Source: Methanobacterium veterum
GTDB taxonomy: Archaea; Methanobacteriota; Methanobacteria; Methanobacteriales; Methanobacteriaceae
Length of the DNA: 64,000 nucleotides
Assembly (NCBI RefSeq): GCF_000745485.1
Contig: NZ_JQJK01000008.1
Coordinates: 372,001 to 436,000 of the forward strand
Direction: 5' to 3'
Part shown: piece by piece, positions 46,099 through 55,216 of the stretch
Numbering within the stretch: the first letter of the stretch is position 1
How the letters are laid out: the number at the start of each line of letters is the position of its first letter
The notes under the pieces: model-generated
Told to the model about the DNA's origin: nothing
The model's database searches: none
What the model saw: only the letters and a program-made list of their open reading frames with translations
Made by a program: the position numbers and the translations under genes

Positions 46099-46131
46099 TT
46101 TATATAACATTATGTAAAGTACTATTTACAT
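46099..46131 (+). promoter_or_regulatory. promoter with 7-6-7 inverted repeat for the DUF2178/XRE operon
   Basis: TATA box TTTATATA (46099-46106) is followed by ATGTAAA-GTACTA-TTTACAT (46112-46131), which covers the expected transcription start. Such placement fits a repressor site; the XRE protein encoded in the operon is the obvious candidate. Confidence 0.7.
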
Positions 46132-46142
46132 GAGGAGATTTA

Positions 46143-46601
46143 ATGGGGGACATTCTTAAAATAAATAAAAAAACATCATTTGTAATTTATATAGTTTTAG
46201 ATACATTATTGGTTGGAATGGGAATGGGCGTACCATTTTTTTGTATATTATTTGGATTTCCAGCAGGATGGTATCTTTCAAAAAGTTTAAAACATCAAAA
46301 ATTGCAGATCAATGACATTTCAAGCAGAATTTTAAAATATGCAACCCTCACATCTCTAGTTACGTTAGCATGGATGTTAATCATATGGGGGCCTATGATT
46401 ACAATGCTGCAGAATCCATCTGCAAATTTTACAGATTTTGGAATTCCATTAATCCTTTATGACCCCAAGTTAAGCTTCATTGGATGGATTACCCTTATGA
46501 TATTCATATCTCCATTTTTACAGCTGCTTATGACAGTTTTCGCTTCACACGTTGCTATATGGAGATTATTTAAAAAAAAACAAATGAGTAAAAATAACTA
46601 A
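46143..46601 (+). CDS. four-helix membrane protein of unknown function
   Basis: A 152-residue integral membrane protein with four hydrophobic segments (about 11-42, 64-88, 109-130 and 132-145) and short charged loops. I do not recognise a named family. GAGGAGAT lies before the ATG. It is the first gene of an apparent operon with two DUF2178-like proteins, an XRE regulator, another small membrane protein and a CPBP protease. Position just after an operator-like repeat suggests it is under the control of the XRE protein. Confidence 0.55.
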   Translation: MGDILKINKKTSFVIYIVLDTLLVGMGMGVPFFCILFGFPAGWYLSKSLKHQKLQINDISSRILKYATLTSLVTLAWMLIIWGPMITMLQNPSANFTDFGIPLILYDPKLSFIGWITLMIFISPFLQLLMTVFASHVAIWRLFKKKQMSKNN

Positions 46602-46611
46602 AGGTGAAATC

Positions 46612-47055
46612 ATGAATTCAAAGTCAGGAATAATCATGAAAATACTTTCAATTTTCGAATCAGGTTTATTTATAAAAATATTATCAGTTTTTATAACAGG
46701 ACTGTGGATTGCAGGCCTATTACTGGCAGATATTTACATTATTATACTGGCAGTTGTATTTTTAATTGCATTAAGTACCGTTTTATATATCCATAGAGAT
46801 AATTTGAAAGAAATATTCCAAAAAGACAGTAATGCTATTGTTGAAGATGAAAGAACCCAATTGATTAATGAAAAAGCCGCTACCATGACTTTAGGAGTCC
46901 TTATAGCGGTTATGATCTATGCAGGCATTGTAATTATTGCACTTAGAAACAACTATCCCCAATTTTTACAAGCAGGATATACTTTATTTTTAGCATCAAT
47001 TTTATGTTTTATACTTTACTTTACATCAAGAGCATATTACACCCACAAATACTAA
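46612..47055 (+). CDS. DUF2178-like membrane protein (copy 1)
   Basis: A 147-residue protein with four hydrophobic segments. Between helices 2 and 3 is the motif NAIVEDERTQLINEKAA (about residues 76-92). The same motif, ETLEDERIIKISEKAS, occurs in the next gene, a feature of DUF2178. The family is of unknown function but often sits beside small XRE regulators. AAAGGTGAAATC precedes ATG. Starts 10 bases after the previous gene. Confidence 0.7.
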   Translation: MNSKSGIIMKILSIFESGLFIKILSVFITGLWIAGLLLADIYIIILAVVFLIALSTVLYIHRDNLKEIFQKDSNAIVEDERTQLINEKAATMTLGVLIAVMIYAGIVIIALRNNYPQFLQAGYTLFLASILCFILYFTSRAYYTHKY

Positions 47056-47078
47056 AATATTCATATAAAGGTGATATA

Positions 47079-47456
47079 ATGGAAAATTACAAGATTGTAA
47101 GAATAATAATTACCATATTTGTTGCTATGATAGCAGGAATATCTGTTGAACTGGGAGAAATTATCCCAGCCATACTGGCCATTGTAATTGGTGCCATGGT
47201 ATCCTATATCTACAAAAAAAATACCAATGAAACTTTGGAAGATGAAAGAATAATTAAAATAAGTGAAAAAGCCTCAAGAATGGCAATGGTACTCTTTTCC
47301 ATTACAATAGCCATTATAGGATTGTTCTTTATTACCATGAGAAATCAGTACCCCGACTTTATCCAGGCAGGTTATACCCTTGCATATTCAGCTGTTGCGC
47401 TTTTAGGTTTATATTATGTCTTTTATGGATATTATAATAAAAAATACGGTTACTGA
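47079..47456 (+). CDS. DUF2178 family membrane protein (copy 2)
   Basis: A 125-residue paralogue of the preceding gene with helices at about 5-45 and 73-120 and the shared ED-ER-...-EKAS motif. The C-terminal halves correspond closely (IGLFFITMRNQYPDFIQAGYTLAYS against GIVIIALRNNYPQFLQAGYTLFLA), showing tandem duplication. ATG 47079 follows AAAGGTGAT; the longer frame from 47004 overlaps the upstream gene and is not supported. Confidence 0.75.
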   Translation: MENYKIVRIIITIFVAMIAGISVELGEIIPAILAIVIGAMVSYIYKKNTNETLEDERIIKISEKASRMAMVLFSITIAIIGLFFITMRNQYPDFIQAGYTLAYSAVALLGLYYVFYGYYNKKYGY

Positions 47457-47461
47457 TTCCT

Positions 47462-47659
47462 ATGAAAAATAATCTGAAAGTATACAGGGCCATGAAGAAC
47501 CTGACCCAGGAAGAACTTGCCAAAGAATTAGGCGTCACTAGACAGACCATAATTGCCATAGAAAAAGATAAATATGATCCTTCCTTAATCCTGGCGTTTA
47601 AAATGGCTAATTTCTTTAAAGCACAGATTGAAGACATATTCCTCTATCAAGAAGAATAG
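47462..47659 (+). CDS. XRE-family helix-turn-helix regulator (YozG-like)
   Basis: A 65-residue single-domain HTH protein: NNLKVYRAMKNLTQEELAKELGVTRQTIIAIEKDKYDPSLILAFKMA, followed by EDIFLYQ, the classic short archaeal/bacterial regulator that accompanies DUF2178 genes. Likely a dimeric repressor of its own operon through the inverted repeat at 46112-46131. It starts 5 bases after the previous stop, so translation may be coupled; no strong separate binding site. Confidence 0.9.
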   Translation: MKNNLKVYRAMKNLTQEELAKELGVTRQTIIAIEKDKYDPSLILAFKMANFFKAQIEDIFLYQEE

Positions 47660-47688
47660 ATAATAAAACTTATTGGAAAGTAATCCAT

Positions 47689-48021
47689 ATGGTTCAAAAA
47701 AACGCTCGCTGGAAAAGCTATTTTAAAACCAGGATGTACATTGCTTCATTTATCCTTGCCATGGTTGGATGGTTCATTTTGTTCGTTTATTTGTTCGGCC
47801 AGTTTTTTGAAAAGGAACTCATAGTTTTAGAAGGGAGCATACAATCCCCTTTTTTTATATGGGGGCTCCGAATTCTCATCATTGCACTGGTTGTCCTTTT
47901 GATCAAAGAAAAAGGAAAAATTAAAAAATTATTCGAAAGTGTTAGGTGGGCAGTGTATGCCACATATTTAATAGGCGCTTTAGGCTGGTTAGCATGGTTT
48001 TTAAGCCTATTTTCTAATTAA
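47689..48021 (+). CDS. small three-helix membrane protein
   Basis: A 110-residue protein with hydrophobic segments at about 16-36, 51-70 and 84-106 and a positively charged N-terminus. No family recognised. It lies 29 bases after the XRE gene and 70 bases before the CPBP protease gene on the same strand. Probably part of the same operon. Confidence 0.5.
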   Translation: MVQKNARWKSYFKTRMYIASFILAMVGWFILFVYLFGQFFEKELIVLEGSIQSPFFIWGLRILIIALVVLLIKEKGKIKKLFESVRWAVYATYLIGALGWLAWFLSLFSN

Positions 48022-48092
48022 ATTATTATAACTGCAATTGTGGTAACAAAGTATCGAGTATAAGTCGAATGCAACTATTACAGGAGAATTTT

Positions 48093-48773
48093 ATGGAAAC
48101 TTTAAAAAAATCACAGGAATACAAACATTTTATAAAACTTTTATGCAAAGTAATAATTATATTAATTATAATACAACTTCTAAGGGCTTTTGTAATGGAC
48201 AGCCTGTGGTATGTGATAAAACCCGGAGAAAATATAGTATTGTTCCAAATTTTAAATGGAATTTCGTTCCTTATTGTCGGAATATTACTTTTAGTATTGT
48301 TTAAGCCATCACTAAACGATTTGAGCCTGAATTTAGACGATGTTAGAAAAAGAACAAAAATAATTTACTTTGCAGGGATGATAGCGCTTCCAGTTTTCAT
48401 AGTTTTACCTGTGGTTCTAGGAGCCGAGCTTGATATTATCATGCTGAGTTTTATATTCGGACTTATTGTGCCTGCATTTGAAGAGCTTTTGTTTAGGGGA
48501 TACCTTTGGAACAATATGCAGAATTCTCTTAAAGGGAAACATTCAAGATTAATTACATGGATTACCATTACTATTCTATTTGGATTATGGCATATTGGAT
48601 ACATAGATGTATTTCTAATCCATCCAAAAGAGTTTGCCCTGGTACCACTGTTAATAGGTAAGATAGAAGTTGGACTAATATTAGGGGCTGTTGTAGGTTT
48701 TATACGCCTTAAGACCAACAAAGTATATGGATCTTTCTTATTCCATGGATTCTGGAATATTTTTGCACCTTAA
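48093..48773 (+). CDS. CPBP-family intramembrane metalloprotease (Abi/CAAX protease-like)
   Basis: A 226-residue polytopic protein with the three CPBP motifs: [14 protein letters not shown] (EExxxR), [13 protein letters not shown] (FxxxH) and the final FLFHGFWN (HxxxN/H). The family includes the eukaryotic CAAX prenyl proteases and bacterial immunity or self-protection proteins. ATG 48093 follows AGGAGA; the ORF extension from 48069 lacks a site. Its place at the end of the XRE/DUF2178 operon suggests a membrane-stress or bacteriocin-like immunity role; that is inference. Confidence 0.85.
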   Translation: METLKKSQEYKHFIKLLCKVIIILIIIQLLRAFVMDSLWYVIKPGENIVLFQILNGISFLIVGILLLVLFKPSLNDLSLNLDDVRKRTKIIYFAGMIALPVFIVLPVVLGAELDIIMLSFIFGLIVPAFEELLFRGYLWNNMQNSLKGKHSRLITWITITILFGLWHIGYIDVFLIHPKEFALVPLLIGKIEVGLILGAVVGFIRLKTNKVYGSFLFHGFWNIFAP

Positions 48774-48799
48774 TAGATGAAAATTGGAGGTTTAAATTA

Positions 48800-49567
48800 A
48801 TGAAACAGTTGAAGTTTATTTATGATATTTATGAGTGGTACATATCAAAAAATCTCAAACCAGAAAGCTTGCCTAAACACATAGCAATAATAATGGACGG
48901 TAATAGAAGATACACAAAAGTGATGGGCAATATGGAAGTTATAGAAGGCCATAAAAAGGGGGTGAGTACCCTTGAAAAAGTTCTGGACTGGTCCATTGAA
49001 CTGGAGATAGAAATTGTTACTGTTTATGCATTTTCTACAGAAAACTTCAAAAGGCCTCCTCATGAAGTGGAGGGTTTAATGAAACTCTTCCAGAAAAATT
49101 TTGAAGACGTGGCGAAAAACCCTAAGATCCATAAAAATGAAGTCCGAATTAAAGCAGTTGGTAATTTAAATTTACTTCCAGAATATGTTAGGGAAGCCAT
49201 AAAAACTGCAGAAGAATCCACAGCCCACTACCACAAAAAACATGTGAACTTTGCAATCGGTTATGACGGGCGTATGGAAATTATAGATGCTATAAAAAAG
49301 ATTTCAAATGAAGTAAAAGAGAATAAATTAGATATAAATGAAATAGACGAAGATCTGGTTAATAAGAATTTATATACTGCAGGTTTAGATGATCCCAATC
49401 TTATTATAAGGACAAGTGGAGAGGAAAGGCTCAGCGGTTTCCTATTATGGCAGTCTTCATATTCAGAGTTATATTTCTGCGATAGTTTATGGCCCGAGCT
49501 TAGAAAAGTTGATTTTTTAAGAGCTCTCAGGTCTTATCAAGAAAGAGAAAGGCGCTTTGGAATTTAA
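48800..49567 (+). CDS. uppS: cis-prenyltransferase (undecaprenyl diphosphate synthase family)
   Basis: A 255-residue Z-prenyltransferase that extends allylic diphosphates with IPP to the polyprenyl lipid carrier for glycan and pseudomurein assembly. [17 protein letters not shown] holds the catalytic Asp and Arg/Asn; [16 protein letters not shown] and [25 protein letters not shown] are conserved regions IV and V. GGAGGTTTAAATTA precedes ATG. 26 bases follow the CPBP gene, so the operon may read through. Chain length cannot be assigned. Confidence 0.93.
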   Translation: MKQLKFIYDIYEWYISKNLKPESLPKHIAIIMDGNRRYTKVMGNMEVIEGHKKGVSTLEKVLDWSIELEIEIVTVYAFSTENFKRPPHEVEGLMKLFQKNFEDVAKNPKIHKNEVRIKAVGNLNLLPEYVREAIKTAEESTAHYHKKHVNFAIGYDGRMEIIDAIKKISNEVKENKLDINEIDEDLVNKNLYTAGLDDPNLIIRTSGEERLSGFLLWQSSYSELYFCDSLWPELRKVDFLRALRSYQERERRFGI

Positions 49568-49593
49568 ATGTCATTCAAATAAATAAAATTAAA

Positions 49594-49915
49594 GTTGAGA
49601 AAAAACCACCGGTTTTTTCGAACATTCGAAAATTTTTATAAAAATTTTCGATGTTTGCAAATCGTAGATTTGCAACCGTAAAAATCGATGATTTTTACAT
49701 GCCCCGAACACTGTCAAAATTTTCAATTTTGACGCAACAAAAATCTTCGATTTTTTTAAAGTTGAGGGAAATTTTCAATTTCCCGAACCTTAGAATTTTA
49801 CGTAGTAAAATTCTAAAGTTGAGAAAATGCAAAGCATTTTCGAACATTAAAAATCGGAGCATGAAAAAATCGGAGATTTTTTCTGCCCCAAAATTCGTAG
49901 AATTTTGAGGGATTT
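49594..49915. repeat. nested hairpin array A7 between uppS and the DUF116 gene
   Basis: Three units share the junctions GTTGAG and GAAC around different stems: GAAAAAACCaccGGTTTTTTC, GGGAAATTttcAATTTCCC and GAAAATGCaaaGCATTTTC. Also present: GATGTTTG (49650), CAACCG (49673) and CATG (49698) in conserved order; GTCAAAATTttcAATTTTGAC; TTAGAATTTTAC/GTAAAATTCTAA; CCCCAAAATTCgtaGAATTTTGAGGG. The right edge touches the DUF116 stop codon at 49916. The gap contains nothing else. Confidence 0.85.
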
Positions 49916-50623
49916 TTAAAGTATTTTACGTTTAGGGCGTTCAGTAGCGCATGAAGCACTTTTATTTGGTAGTACCATATTTTGAGGTGTTTCAATACCT
50001 ATTTTATCAAGAACTGCCCGGATATCAACTTTAGTACAGACACACCCATCTTTCAGGAGAGGGACCCCCTGACACGGGACATGAGATAAGTTCATCATTG
50101 CTAAATTCAAGTCTTGATGACATGCAACACCTAAAACTCCTTTAAACTCGTGATTTTGGGCAATCTTCTTCAAAAAGGTTGATCCTGGTATTATAAACAC
50201 GTCGTACCCTTTATTTTCTGCTTTATTTTTTAAAACGCCTATCACGCATCGATTACAGTCAGTGCAGTGAAGGCCGGTAGAGTCCAGTTTAGCCTCGCAT
50301 TTTGGACTTCTTAAACAATGGGGAAGTACTAAAATCTTATCATTGTTGTCTACATCATTAAAAGCCTTTTCATTAACTTTATTTCTTACTTCAACACCCA
50401 TTTGATCCACAATTTTTTCATCTAAACCAACATTTCCTGCAAACTTTTTAAATAAGCCATAAAAAACATCTATTGTAAACAGAAGCAGCTTAGGAAAAAT
50501 AAGGCGTTCCTGTTTTATAAGAATCCGTCCAAGGATAAGTGCTACCGATAGCAGACTTAAAATAAAAATACCTGCGATAAACACTATCTGTCCAAAAATG
50601 GTGTAAAATTCGTAAATTGACAT
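49916..50623 (-). CDS. DUF116 domain protein
   Basis: A 235-residue protein with an N-terminal membrane segment (about 8-30). The soluble domain is rich in cysteine ([48 protein letters not shown]) as in DUF116. The family is probably an Fe-S or zinc protein and is found in methanogens and clostridia, often with methionine-tRNA formyltransferase-like or lipoate genes; no function is established. No ribosome site is clear before ATG 50623. It ends exactly at the edge of hairpin array A7. Confidence 0.8.
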   Translation of the reverse strand: MSIYEFYTIFGQIVFIAGIFILSLLSVALILGRILIKQERLIFPKLLLFTIDVFYGLFKKFAGNVGLDEKIVDQMGVEVRNKVNEKAFNDVDNNDKILVLPHCLRSPKCEAKLDSTGLHCTDCNRCVIGVLKNKAENKGYDVFIIPGSTFLKKIAQNHEFKGVLGVACHQDLNLAMMNLSHVPCQGVPLLKDGCVCTKVDIRAVLDKIGIETPQNMVLPNKSASCATERPKRKIL

Positions 50624-50715
50624 ATTGATCTAAATCTAAGTATTTTATGTTATATTAAACTAATGGTTATTAAAATTAGCTAAAAAAGAGTTATTTAGAT
50701 TGATTATTCTTCTAT

Positions 50716-51201
50716 TCAAAATTTTTCAACTTTGAATTTTTTAACAGTTCCTTCAACTTCAACACCATCTTTCGATGCTGTTATTTGTGTATCTGAAAGA
50801 TCATCACATGCACATAATATATCCTGTTCTGGATGAGTACCTGGAACTATATTACAACTCAAATTAATGTGGTCTCCTGCTGCTACAACCATAGGAAGCC
50901 TTCTGGAAGTTGGATGATTTTCTGGAAGAACAGTAATGGGAAAATTCATTTCTCTAAGTAAATAAAGCATGCACCTTATTCCTTTTTCTGCTTTCTTACT
51001 ATTTTCAAATGCAGAAACTGCAATTATATCATCTGGCTCAAGAAAAGCAACTATCTCCTCTTTATCAGGTGTACCTATAAATATCTGCTTTTGTTCTCCA
51101 GCTTTTAATATGCCCAGTTCTCCAGATTCTCCTATTAAAAATAAAATTTCGTCTCCAGTTATTCTAATGCTTCTACGTTGTCTGACTGGCATGATGGACA
51201 T
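50716..51201 (-). CDS. conserved hypothetical protein
   Basis: A 161-residue soluble protein, beta-rich at the start (RRSIRITGDEILFLIGESGELGILKAGEQKQIFIG). The middle has alpha/beta character (AEKGIRCMLYLLREMNFPITVLPENHPTSRRLPMVVAAGD) and a Cys pair, ILCACDD, occurs near the end. I do not recognise a family. The two possible starts (ATG 51201, ATG 51192) lie inside the upstream zinc-ribbon gene in another frame, giving a 34-43 base overlap, so the two are probably translated together. Confidence 0.6.
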   Translation of the reverse strand: MSIMPVRQRRSIRITGDEILFLIGESGELGILKAGEQKQIFIGTPDKEEIVAFLEPDDIIAVSAFENSKKAEKGIRCMLYLLREMNFPITVLPENHPTSRRLPMVVAAGDHINLSCNIVPGTHPEQDILCACDDLSDTQITASKDGVEVEGTVKKFKVEKF

Positions 51202-51314
51202 ACTACTCTTTTTCCAATTCCTTTAAACTCGTTTCCGCAATCCAGGCATCTATATCTTTTTGTTTTAAGCTTTTTCAGTTTAATATCTGCCATTGGTCCT
51301 CCGACTGTACACAT
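51159..51314 (-). CDS. small zinc-ribbon protein (51 aa)
   Basis: A short gene with a typical zinc ribbon: RYRCLDCGNEFKG and RVVCPSCQSDNVEAL give two CxxC pairs about 12 residues apart. Basic N-terminus LKKLKTKR. Two candidate starts: ATG 51314 after GGTGATAAT, or ATG 51293 after CGGAGG; the first is used. It overlaps the next gene in another frame. Such small ribbons in archaea occur in transcription or tRNA-modification partners; here the close link is with the conserved hypothetical protein. Confidence 0.75.
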   Translation of the reverse strand: MCTVGGPMADIKLKKLKTKRYRCLDCGNEFKGIGKRVVCPSCQSDNVEALE

Positions 51315-51530
51315 ATTATCACCAATTCTGCTTATGTAATCGGTGTTATTTATTATTTATGATAAATCAATTCCGCCCTATTTTCCTTAAATTTCCAGAT
51401 AACCACCAGTTATTGGTTAAAATAATATTATTGATAATGTATTTATGGATCAAATTATTATGTATTAATACTAACCAAAGTTCTAATTTAATAAATTAAA
51501 ATTATTTCACAATATCAAACGGTGAGACTA

Positions 51531-53645
51531 TTGAAAAACCTTATTTTTCCATTTTCGGCAATTGTAGGTCAGGAAAACGTGAAAAAAGCGCTTATACTAA
51601 ATGCTATAAATCCAGGGATCGGCGGGGTCCTTATCAAAGGAGATAAGGGGACAGGGAAAACTACCGCAGTAAGGGCGCTTGCAGATCTTTTACCATTATT
51701 AAAAGTTGTAAAAGGATGTCCATTTAACTGTGATCCTGATGATGAGGAATCTGCATGCGATACATGCAAATCAGACAATGCAGAAATTGAAGAGAAAAAA
51801 ATGAGAGTAGTAGAACTTCCACTCGGTTCTACAGAAGACCGCGTAGTTGGATCAATAAACATTGAAAAAGCATTAAAAGAAGGTACTCGAGCTTTAGAGC
51901 CAGGAATACTGGCAGAAGCCAATAGAAATATACTTTATATTGATGAAATTAACCTTCTTGACGATAATTTAGTAGATGTCCTGTTAGACGCTGCTGCATA
52001 TGGGATAAATATTGTAGAAAGGGAGGGGATCTCAGTATCACATCCCTCCAGATTTATACTGGTTGGAACAATGAACCCTGCTGAAGGTGAGCTCAGGCCA
52101 CAGCTTTCTGATAGAATTGGCCTGCACATCATAGTGCACAGTATCATGGACATAGAAGACCGTGTTGAAATAATGGCAAGAAGAGAAGAATTTGAAAGAG
52201 ATCCCACTGCTTTTAAAAGAAAATTCAGTACATCACAAAAAGAGATACTGGATAATATCTTAAATGCTAGAGCATTACTCAAGGATGTTAAAATTTCTCC
52301 AGAACTAATGAAAATAATAGCACATGTCTGTGTTGATATGGGTGTTGATGGACACAGAGCAGATATTGCAATACTTAAAACATCGAAAACCATTGCCGCT
52401 TACAATAAGCATTTAAAAGTTGATTATGATGACGTCGAAGAAGCCGTGATGCTTGTACTTGGAGAAAGACTTCAAAAATCTTATGATCAAAAAAAGATTA
52501 AACAAAAACTTGAAAAAGCAATTTCAGATACAGAAGATGAAGATCAAACCCAAGAAGAGCAAGATAATAATGAAGAAGATTCTGAAACTGCAGAAAATCA
52601 GGACGAAAAATCCGATGATAATGAAAATGAATCTCAAGAAGGGCAAAATGAAGATAGTGGTTTAAAACCTGAAACTGAAGAAAATCAGGAAGAACCCCGT
52701 GATAAAGATGAATCCTCTGAAGAGGAGAGTAATGTAAGTGTTGTTCCCAATCCGGTTGAGCCGTCTGAAAATCCTGAAGAAAAAAAAGGAATTATGTTGA
52801 AAAGTATTGAAGAAGAAGGAGATCCCGTAGATTCTGATGATGAGGAAGTCGATATAAAAAAGCTCCTTAAAATGAAAGGTAAAAAAAAGAACAGGTTATA
52901 TGGAAAACGGGTCGATTCAAAAACTCAAAAAGGGAAGTACATAAAAAGTAAAATTCCTAAAAATGTCTCAAATGATATAGCAATAGATGCAACTTTAAGG
53001 GCGGCTGCTGTTAAATCAAAAGGCAGCATTAATGTTAAAAATGAAGATATACGCCACAAAGTTAGAAAGCATGGCGCAAAAGCATCAATAGCTCTCGTGG
53101 TAGATATAAGCGGATCTATGTTCTCACAAAGGAAAGCAAATAAGATTAAAGGTATTTTAAATCAATTGATTGAAGATATTAACCGTCACAAGGATAAAAT
53201 AAGTGTTATTGGATTTAAAGGTCAGGAAGCTGAAGTTATAATTCCAACAACAAGAAGAGCTTCTTCATTTAAAGAAAATGTTGATAATATACGTGTTGGA
53301 GGCACCACTCCACTTGCAGCAGGTCTTAAAAAAGGGTTAGAGCTTCTTAAAAAGGAAAAAATTAAAGAAGAATTCGTTCCCATGATGATTGTACTAACAG
53401 ACGGCATGCCGAATGTAGGCATCAACGACAGGCCTGCAGAAGATGCCCTGAAAATTGCTGCAGACTTAAAAGAAAATGAGATACATACTATCATTGTTAA
53501 TTTTGAGAGATCAGTTAAATACGGGCGAGATATGAATATGGAACTTGCACTGGCATCTGGCGGCCGTTATTATGATTTAGAAGATATTAAAGACACAAAA
53601 TGTGTTGTATCACAGATTGTTGAGCAGGAAAGATCCGTTTTATAA
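51531..53645 (+). CDS. ChlI/ChlD-type AAA+ and VWA chelatase subunit
   Basis: A 704-residue fusion resembling Mg- or Co-chelatase I and D subunits. The AAA+ part (about 1-310) has Walker [13 protein letters not shown] (about 32-43), a cysteine-rich insert ([18 protein letters not shown]) and Walker [17 protein letters not shown]. An acidic, repetitive linker (about 320-460) rich in Glu, Asp, Asn and Gln follows. The C-terminal VWA domain (about 515-700) has a [24 protein letters not shown] and [10 protein letters not shown]. In methanogens the partner is a CobN-type subunit for cobalt insertion in corrinoid or F430 chemistry; none is in this window. GGTGA lies five bases before TTG 51531; GTG 51522 is inside the site. 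Confidence 0.88.
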   Translation: MKNLIFPFSAIVGQENVKKALILNAINPGIGGVLIKGDKGTGKTTAVRALADLLPLLKVVKGCPFNCDPDDEESACDTCKSDNAEIEEKKMRVVELPLGSTEDRVVGSINIEKALKEGTRALEPGILAEANRNILYIDEINLLDDNLVDVLLDAAAYGINIVEREGISVSHPSRFILVGTMNPAEGELRPQLSDRIGLHIIVHSIMDIEDRVEIMARREEFERDPTAFKRKFSTSQKEILDNILNARALLKDVKISPELMKIIAHVCVDMGVDGHRADIAILKTSKTIAAYNKHLKVDYDDVEEAVMLVLGERLQKSYDQKKIKQKLEKAISDTEDEDQTQEEQDNNEEDSETAENQDEKSDDNENESQEGQNEDSGLKPETEENQEEPRDKDESSEEESNVSVVPNPVEPSENPEEKKGIMLKSIEEEGDPVDSDDEEVDIKKLLKMKGKKKNRLYGKRVDSKTQKGKYIKSKIPKNVSNDIAIDATLRAAAVKSKGSINVKNEDIRHKVRKHGAKASIALVVDISGSMFSQRKANKIKGILNQLIEDINRHKDKISVIGFKGQEAEVIIPTTRRASSFKENVDNIRVGGTTPLAAGLKKGLELLKKEKIKEEFVPMMIVLTDGMPNVGINDRPAEDALKIAADLKENEIHTIIVNFERSVKYGRDMNMELALASGGRYYDLEDIKDTKCVVSQIVEQERSVL

Positions 53646-53748
53646 ATGTACAACTGTAAATAACTTATATAGACATCATAGATACAGCATCTGCGTTATA
53701 ATGGCAGTTTATTCATTTTTAACTTATTTTCATTTGAAAGTGTAATTT

Positions 53749-54087
53749 TCAAGGGTTCCAGCCATTCCATTTCTGCTCCACCTCCATTTCACATCTATGC
53801 GCAATGGAAATATAATCATATAGCCTGTTTTCTTTTATTCTACTTACTATTCCCGACATTTTACATATCTCATCATACACGAGGAAAAGTATTTTACTTC
53901 CTTTACTCCAGCCGCCAACATAATGTGAACCTGGAATGAACACATCCGTCCATTTTTCATAAGTATCCCTATCGAGCATGGTCTTCCAAACCTTTTCTTT
54001 CAGGGCATTTTATAACGGTTGAGAAACGTAGTTCTTCAAAATCTTCGATTTTAAGGCCATGAAACTGTGTTTGCGACGGTTTTCCAT
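53749..54087 (-). pseudogene. decayed SRPBCC (AHSA1-type) gene carrying a hairpin-array fragment
   Basis: Best read against the intact paralogue at 55217-55600. The ribosome site and ATG (54087; GAGGAAAAAATATGGA) match it. About 80 bases of hairpin-type sequence (54005-54084) then replace the first codons. The frame resumes as LKEKVWKTMLDRDTYEKWTD, FIPGSHYVGGWSKGSKILF and ends early in WNGWNP after indels. The shifted frame still shows traces of the family's ENYTFH segment. No functional product is expected. Confidence 0.75.
54005..54084. repeat. hairpin-array fragment A8 inside the SRPBCC pseudogene
   Basis: Includes GAGAAACgtaGTTCTTC and AAAATCttcGATTTT, and the CGGTTG junction (54016-54021), all array features. 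Its position replaces about 20 codons at the 5' end of the pseudogene. Confidence 0.65.
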
Positions 54088-54167
54088 ATTTTTTCCTCTT
54101 TCGTATTTAGCTTAGATTCTTGTTTAACTCTTTAAGACATCCAATTCAGCAAACAATTAAAGGTACC

Positions 54168-54596
54168 CTAAACATGGTCTTGAGGTAAAACAGCAATAGC
54201 ATCCATTTCTATTAGAAAATCAGGGTTTGCCAGTCCAGACACGAACATCATGGAAATAGCAGGAGGATTATGTCGCCTACCGCCTACCTGTTGGAATACT
54301 TCAAAGCCCTGCTCCAATGATTGGCCCTGGACCAGATACACGTTCCACTTAATAATATGCTCTAATCCCGCCCCAGCAGCCTTTAGAGCCTCTTGCAGAT
54401 TGGTAAATACCTGGGAAACCTGTTTCTTGAGGTCTCCTTTCCCTACAATTTTACCGGAAGCATCTATGGCATCCTGTCCCCCAATGTATATCGTTTTTAC
54501 ATTGCCAGATATAGCAATTACATTGGTGAATGCAGGATTGGTGGACAGAGTATCGGGATTTATATACTGAATCTGCCCGTGGGACAGGTGTTCCAT
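54168..54596 (-). CDS. RidA-family (YjgF/YER057c/UK114) protein
   Basis: A 142-residue RidA-like protein. NVKTIYIGGQDAIDASGKIV, QVSQVFTNLQEALKAAGAGLEHIIKWNVYLV and LANPDFLIEMDAIAVL follow the family, with the conserved Arg of catalytic RidA not obvious, so imine deaminase activity is uncertain. ATG 54596 follows GGAGGACGATAAA, which overlaps the end of the VOC gene, so the two are coupled. Part of a cluster with VOC and SRPBCC genes, typical of horizontally exchanged small-molecule genes. Confidence 0.85.
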   Translation of the reverse strand: MEHLSHGQIQYINPDTLSTNPAFTNVIAISGNVKTIYIGGQDAIDASGKIVGKGDLKKQVSQVFTNLQEALKAAGAGLEHIIKWNVYLVQGQSLEQGFEVFQQVGGRRHNPPAISMMFVSGLANPDFLIEMDAIAVLPQDHV

Positions 54597-54597
54597 T

Positions 54598-55074
54598 TTA
54601 TCGTCCTCCATAGGCCTGCTTCAGAGTTTCTATATCAATCTTATTCATCTGCATCATAGCCTGCATTACTCTCTGGGATTTTTCATTATCAGGATCGCTT
54701 AGATACTCTCTCAAAATAGTGGGTACGATTTGCCAGGAGACACCAAATTTGTCCTTAACCCAACCTGGTCCCAGTTCCATTCCACCATCAGAAAGCTTCT
54801 TCCACAGCTCATCCACCTCTTCCTGCGTCTCGCAGTTTACAAACAGTGATATAGCTTCTGTAAATTTGAATTGTGGATTACCATTTAATGCATAAAATTC
54901 ATGTCCTTCCAGCTGAAAAGTCACGTACATAACCGATCCTTCCGGTCCAGGGCCAGCTTCTCCGTAACGAATGGTATTCACTATCTTCGAATCTTTAAAG
55001 ATGCAAGTATAGAAATTGACAGCATCCACAGCTTTACTATCTTCAAACCATAAAAATGGAACAATTTTTTGCAT
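54598..55074 (-). CDS. VOC-fold protein (PhnB-like / 3-demethylubiquinone methyltransferase-like domain)
   Basis: A 158-residue protein with the VOC (glyoxalase/bleomycin resistance) fold of the PhnB group: [73 protein letters not shown] and [14 protein letters not shown]. Despite the database name it is not a methyltransferase. Stops 2 bases before the RidA ATG. The metal-ligand pattern is incomplete, as in most PhnB proteins. Confidence 0.85.
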   Translation of the reverse strand: MQKIVPFLWFEDSKAVDAVNFYTCIFKDSKIVNTIRYGEAGPGPEGSVMYVTFQLEGHEFYALNGNPQFKFTEAISLFVNCETQEEVDELWKKLSDGGMELGPGWVKDKFGVSWQIVPTILREYLSDPDNEKSQRVMQAMMQMNKIDIETLKQAYGGR

Positions 55075-55216
55075 ATTAACTTACTCCTGGTTGTTTAAAA
55101 AAAACTACATTTAACTATCATTTATCACTGTTTTGATGTTATTGCAGACTTTCACAGTGATTATTCTATTTCTCTGCCAGTTCTTTGAGCTTTTGCAGTG
55201 CTTTGGGCCATATATC

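Noticed and set aside
47004..47078. N-terminal extension of the second DUF2178 gene
   Set aside because: It overlaps the preceding gene, while AAAGGTGAT sits right before ATG 47079, which matches the family start.
49651..49908. 85-codon frame in array A7, and a similar one at 57628-57828 in A9
   Set aside because: Both are translations of the hairpin repeats without start signals.
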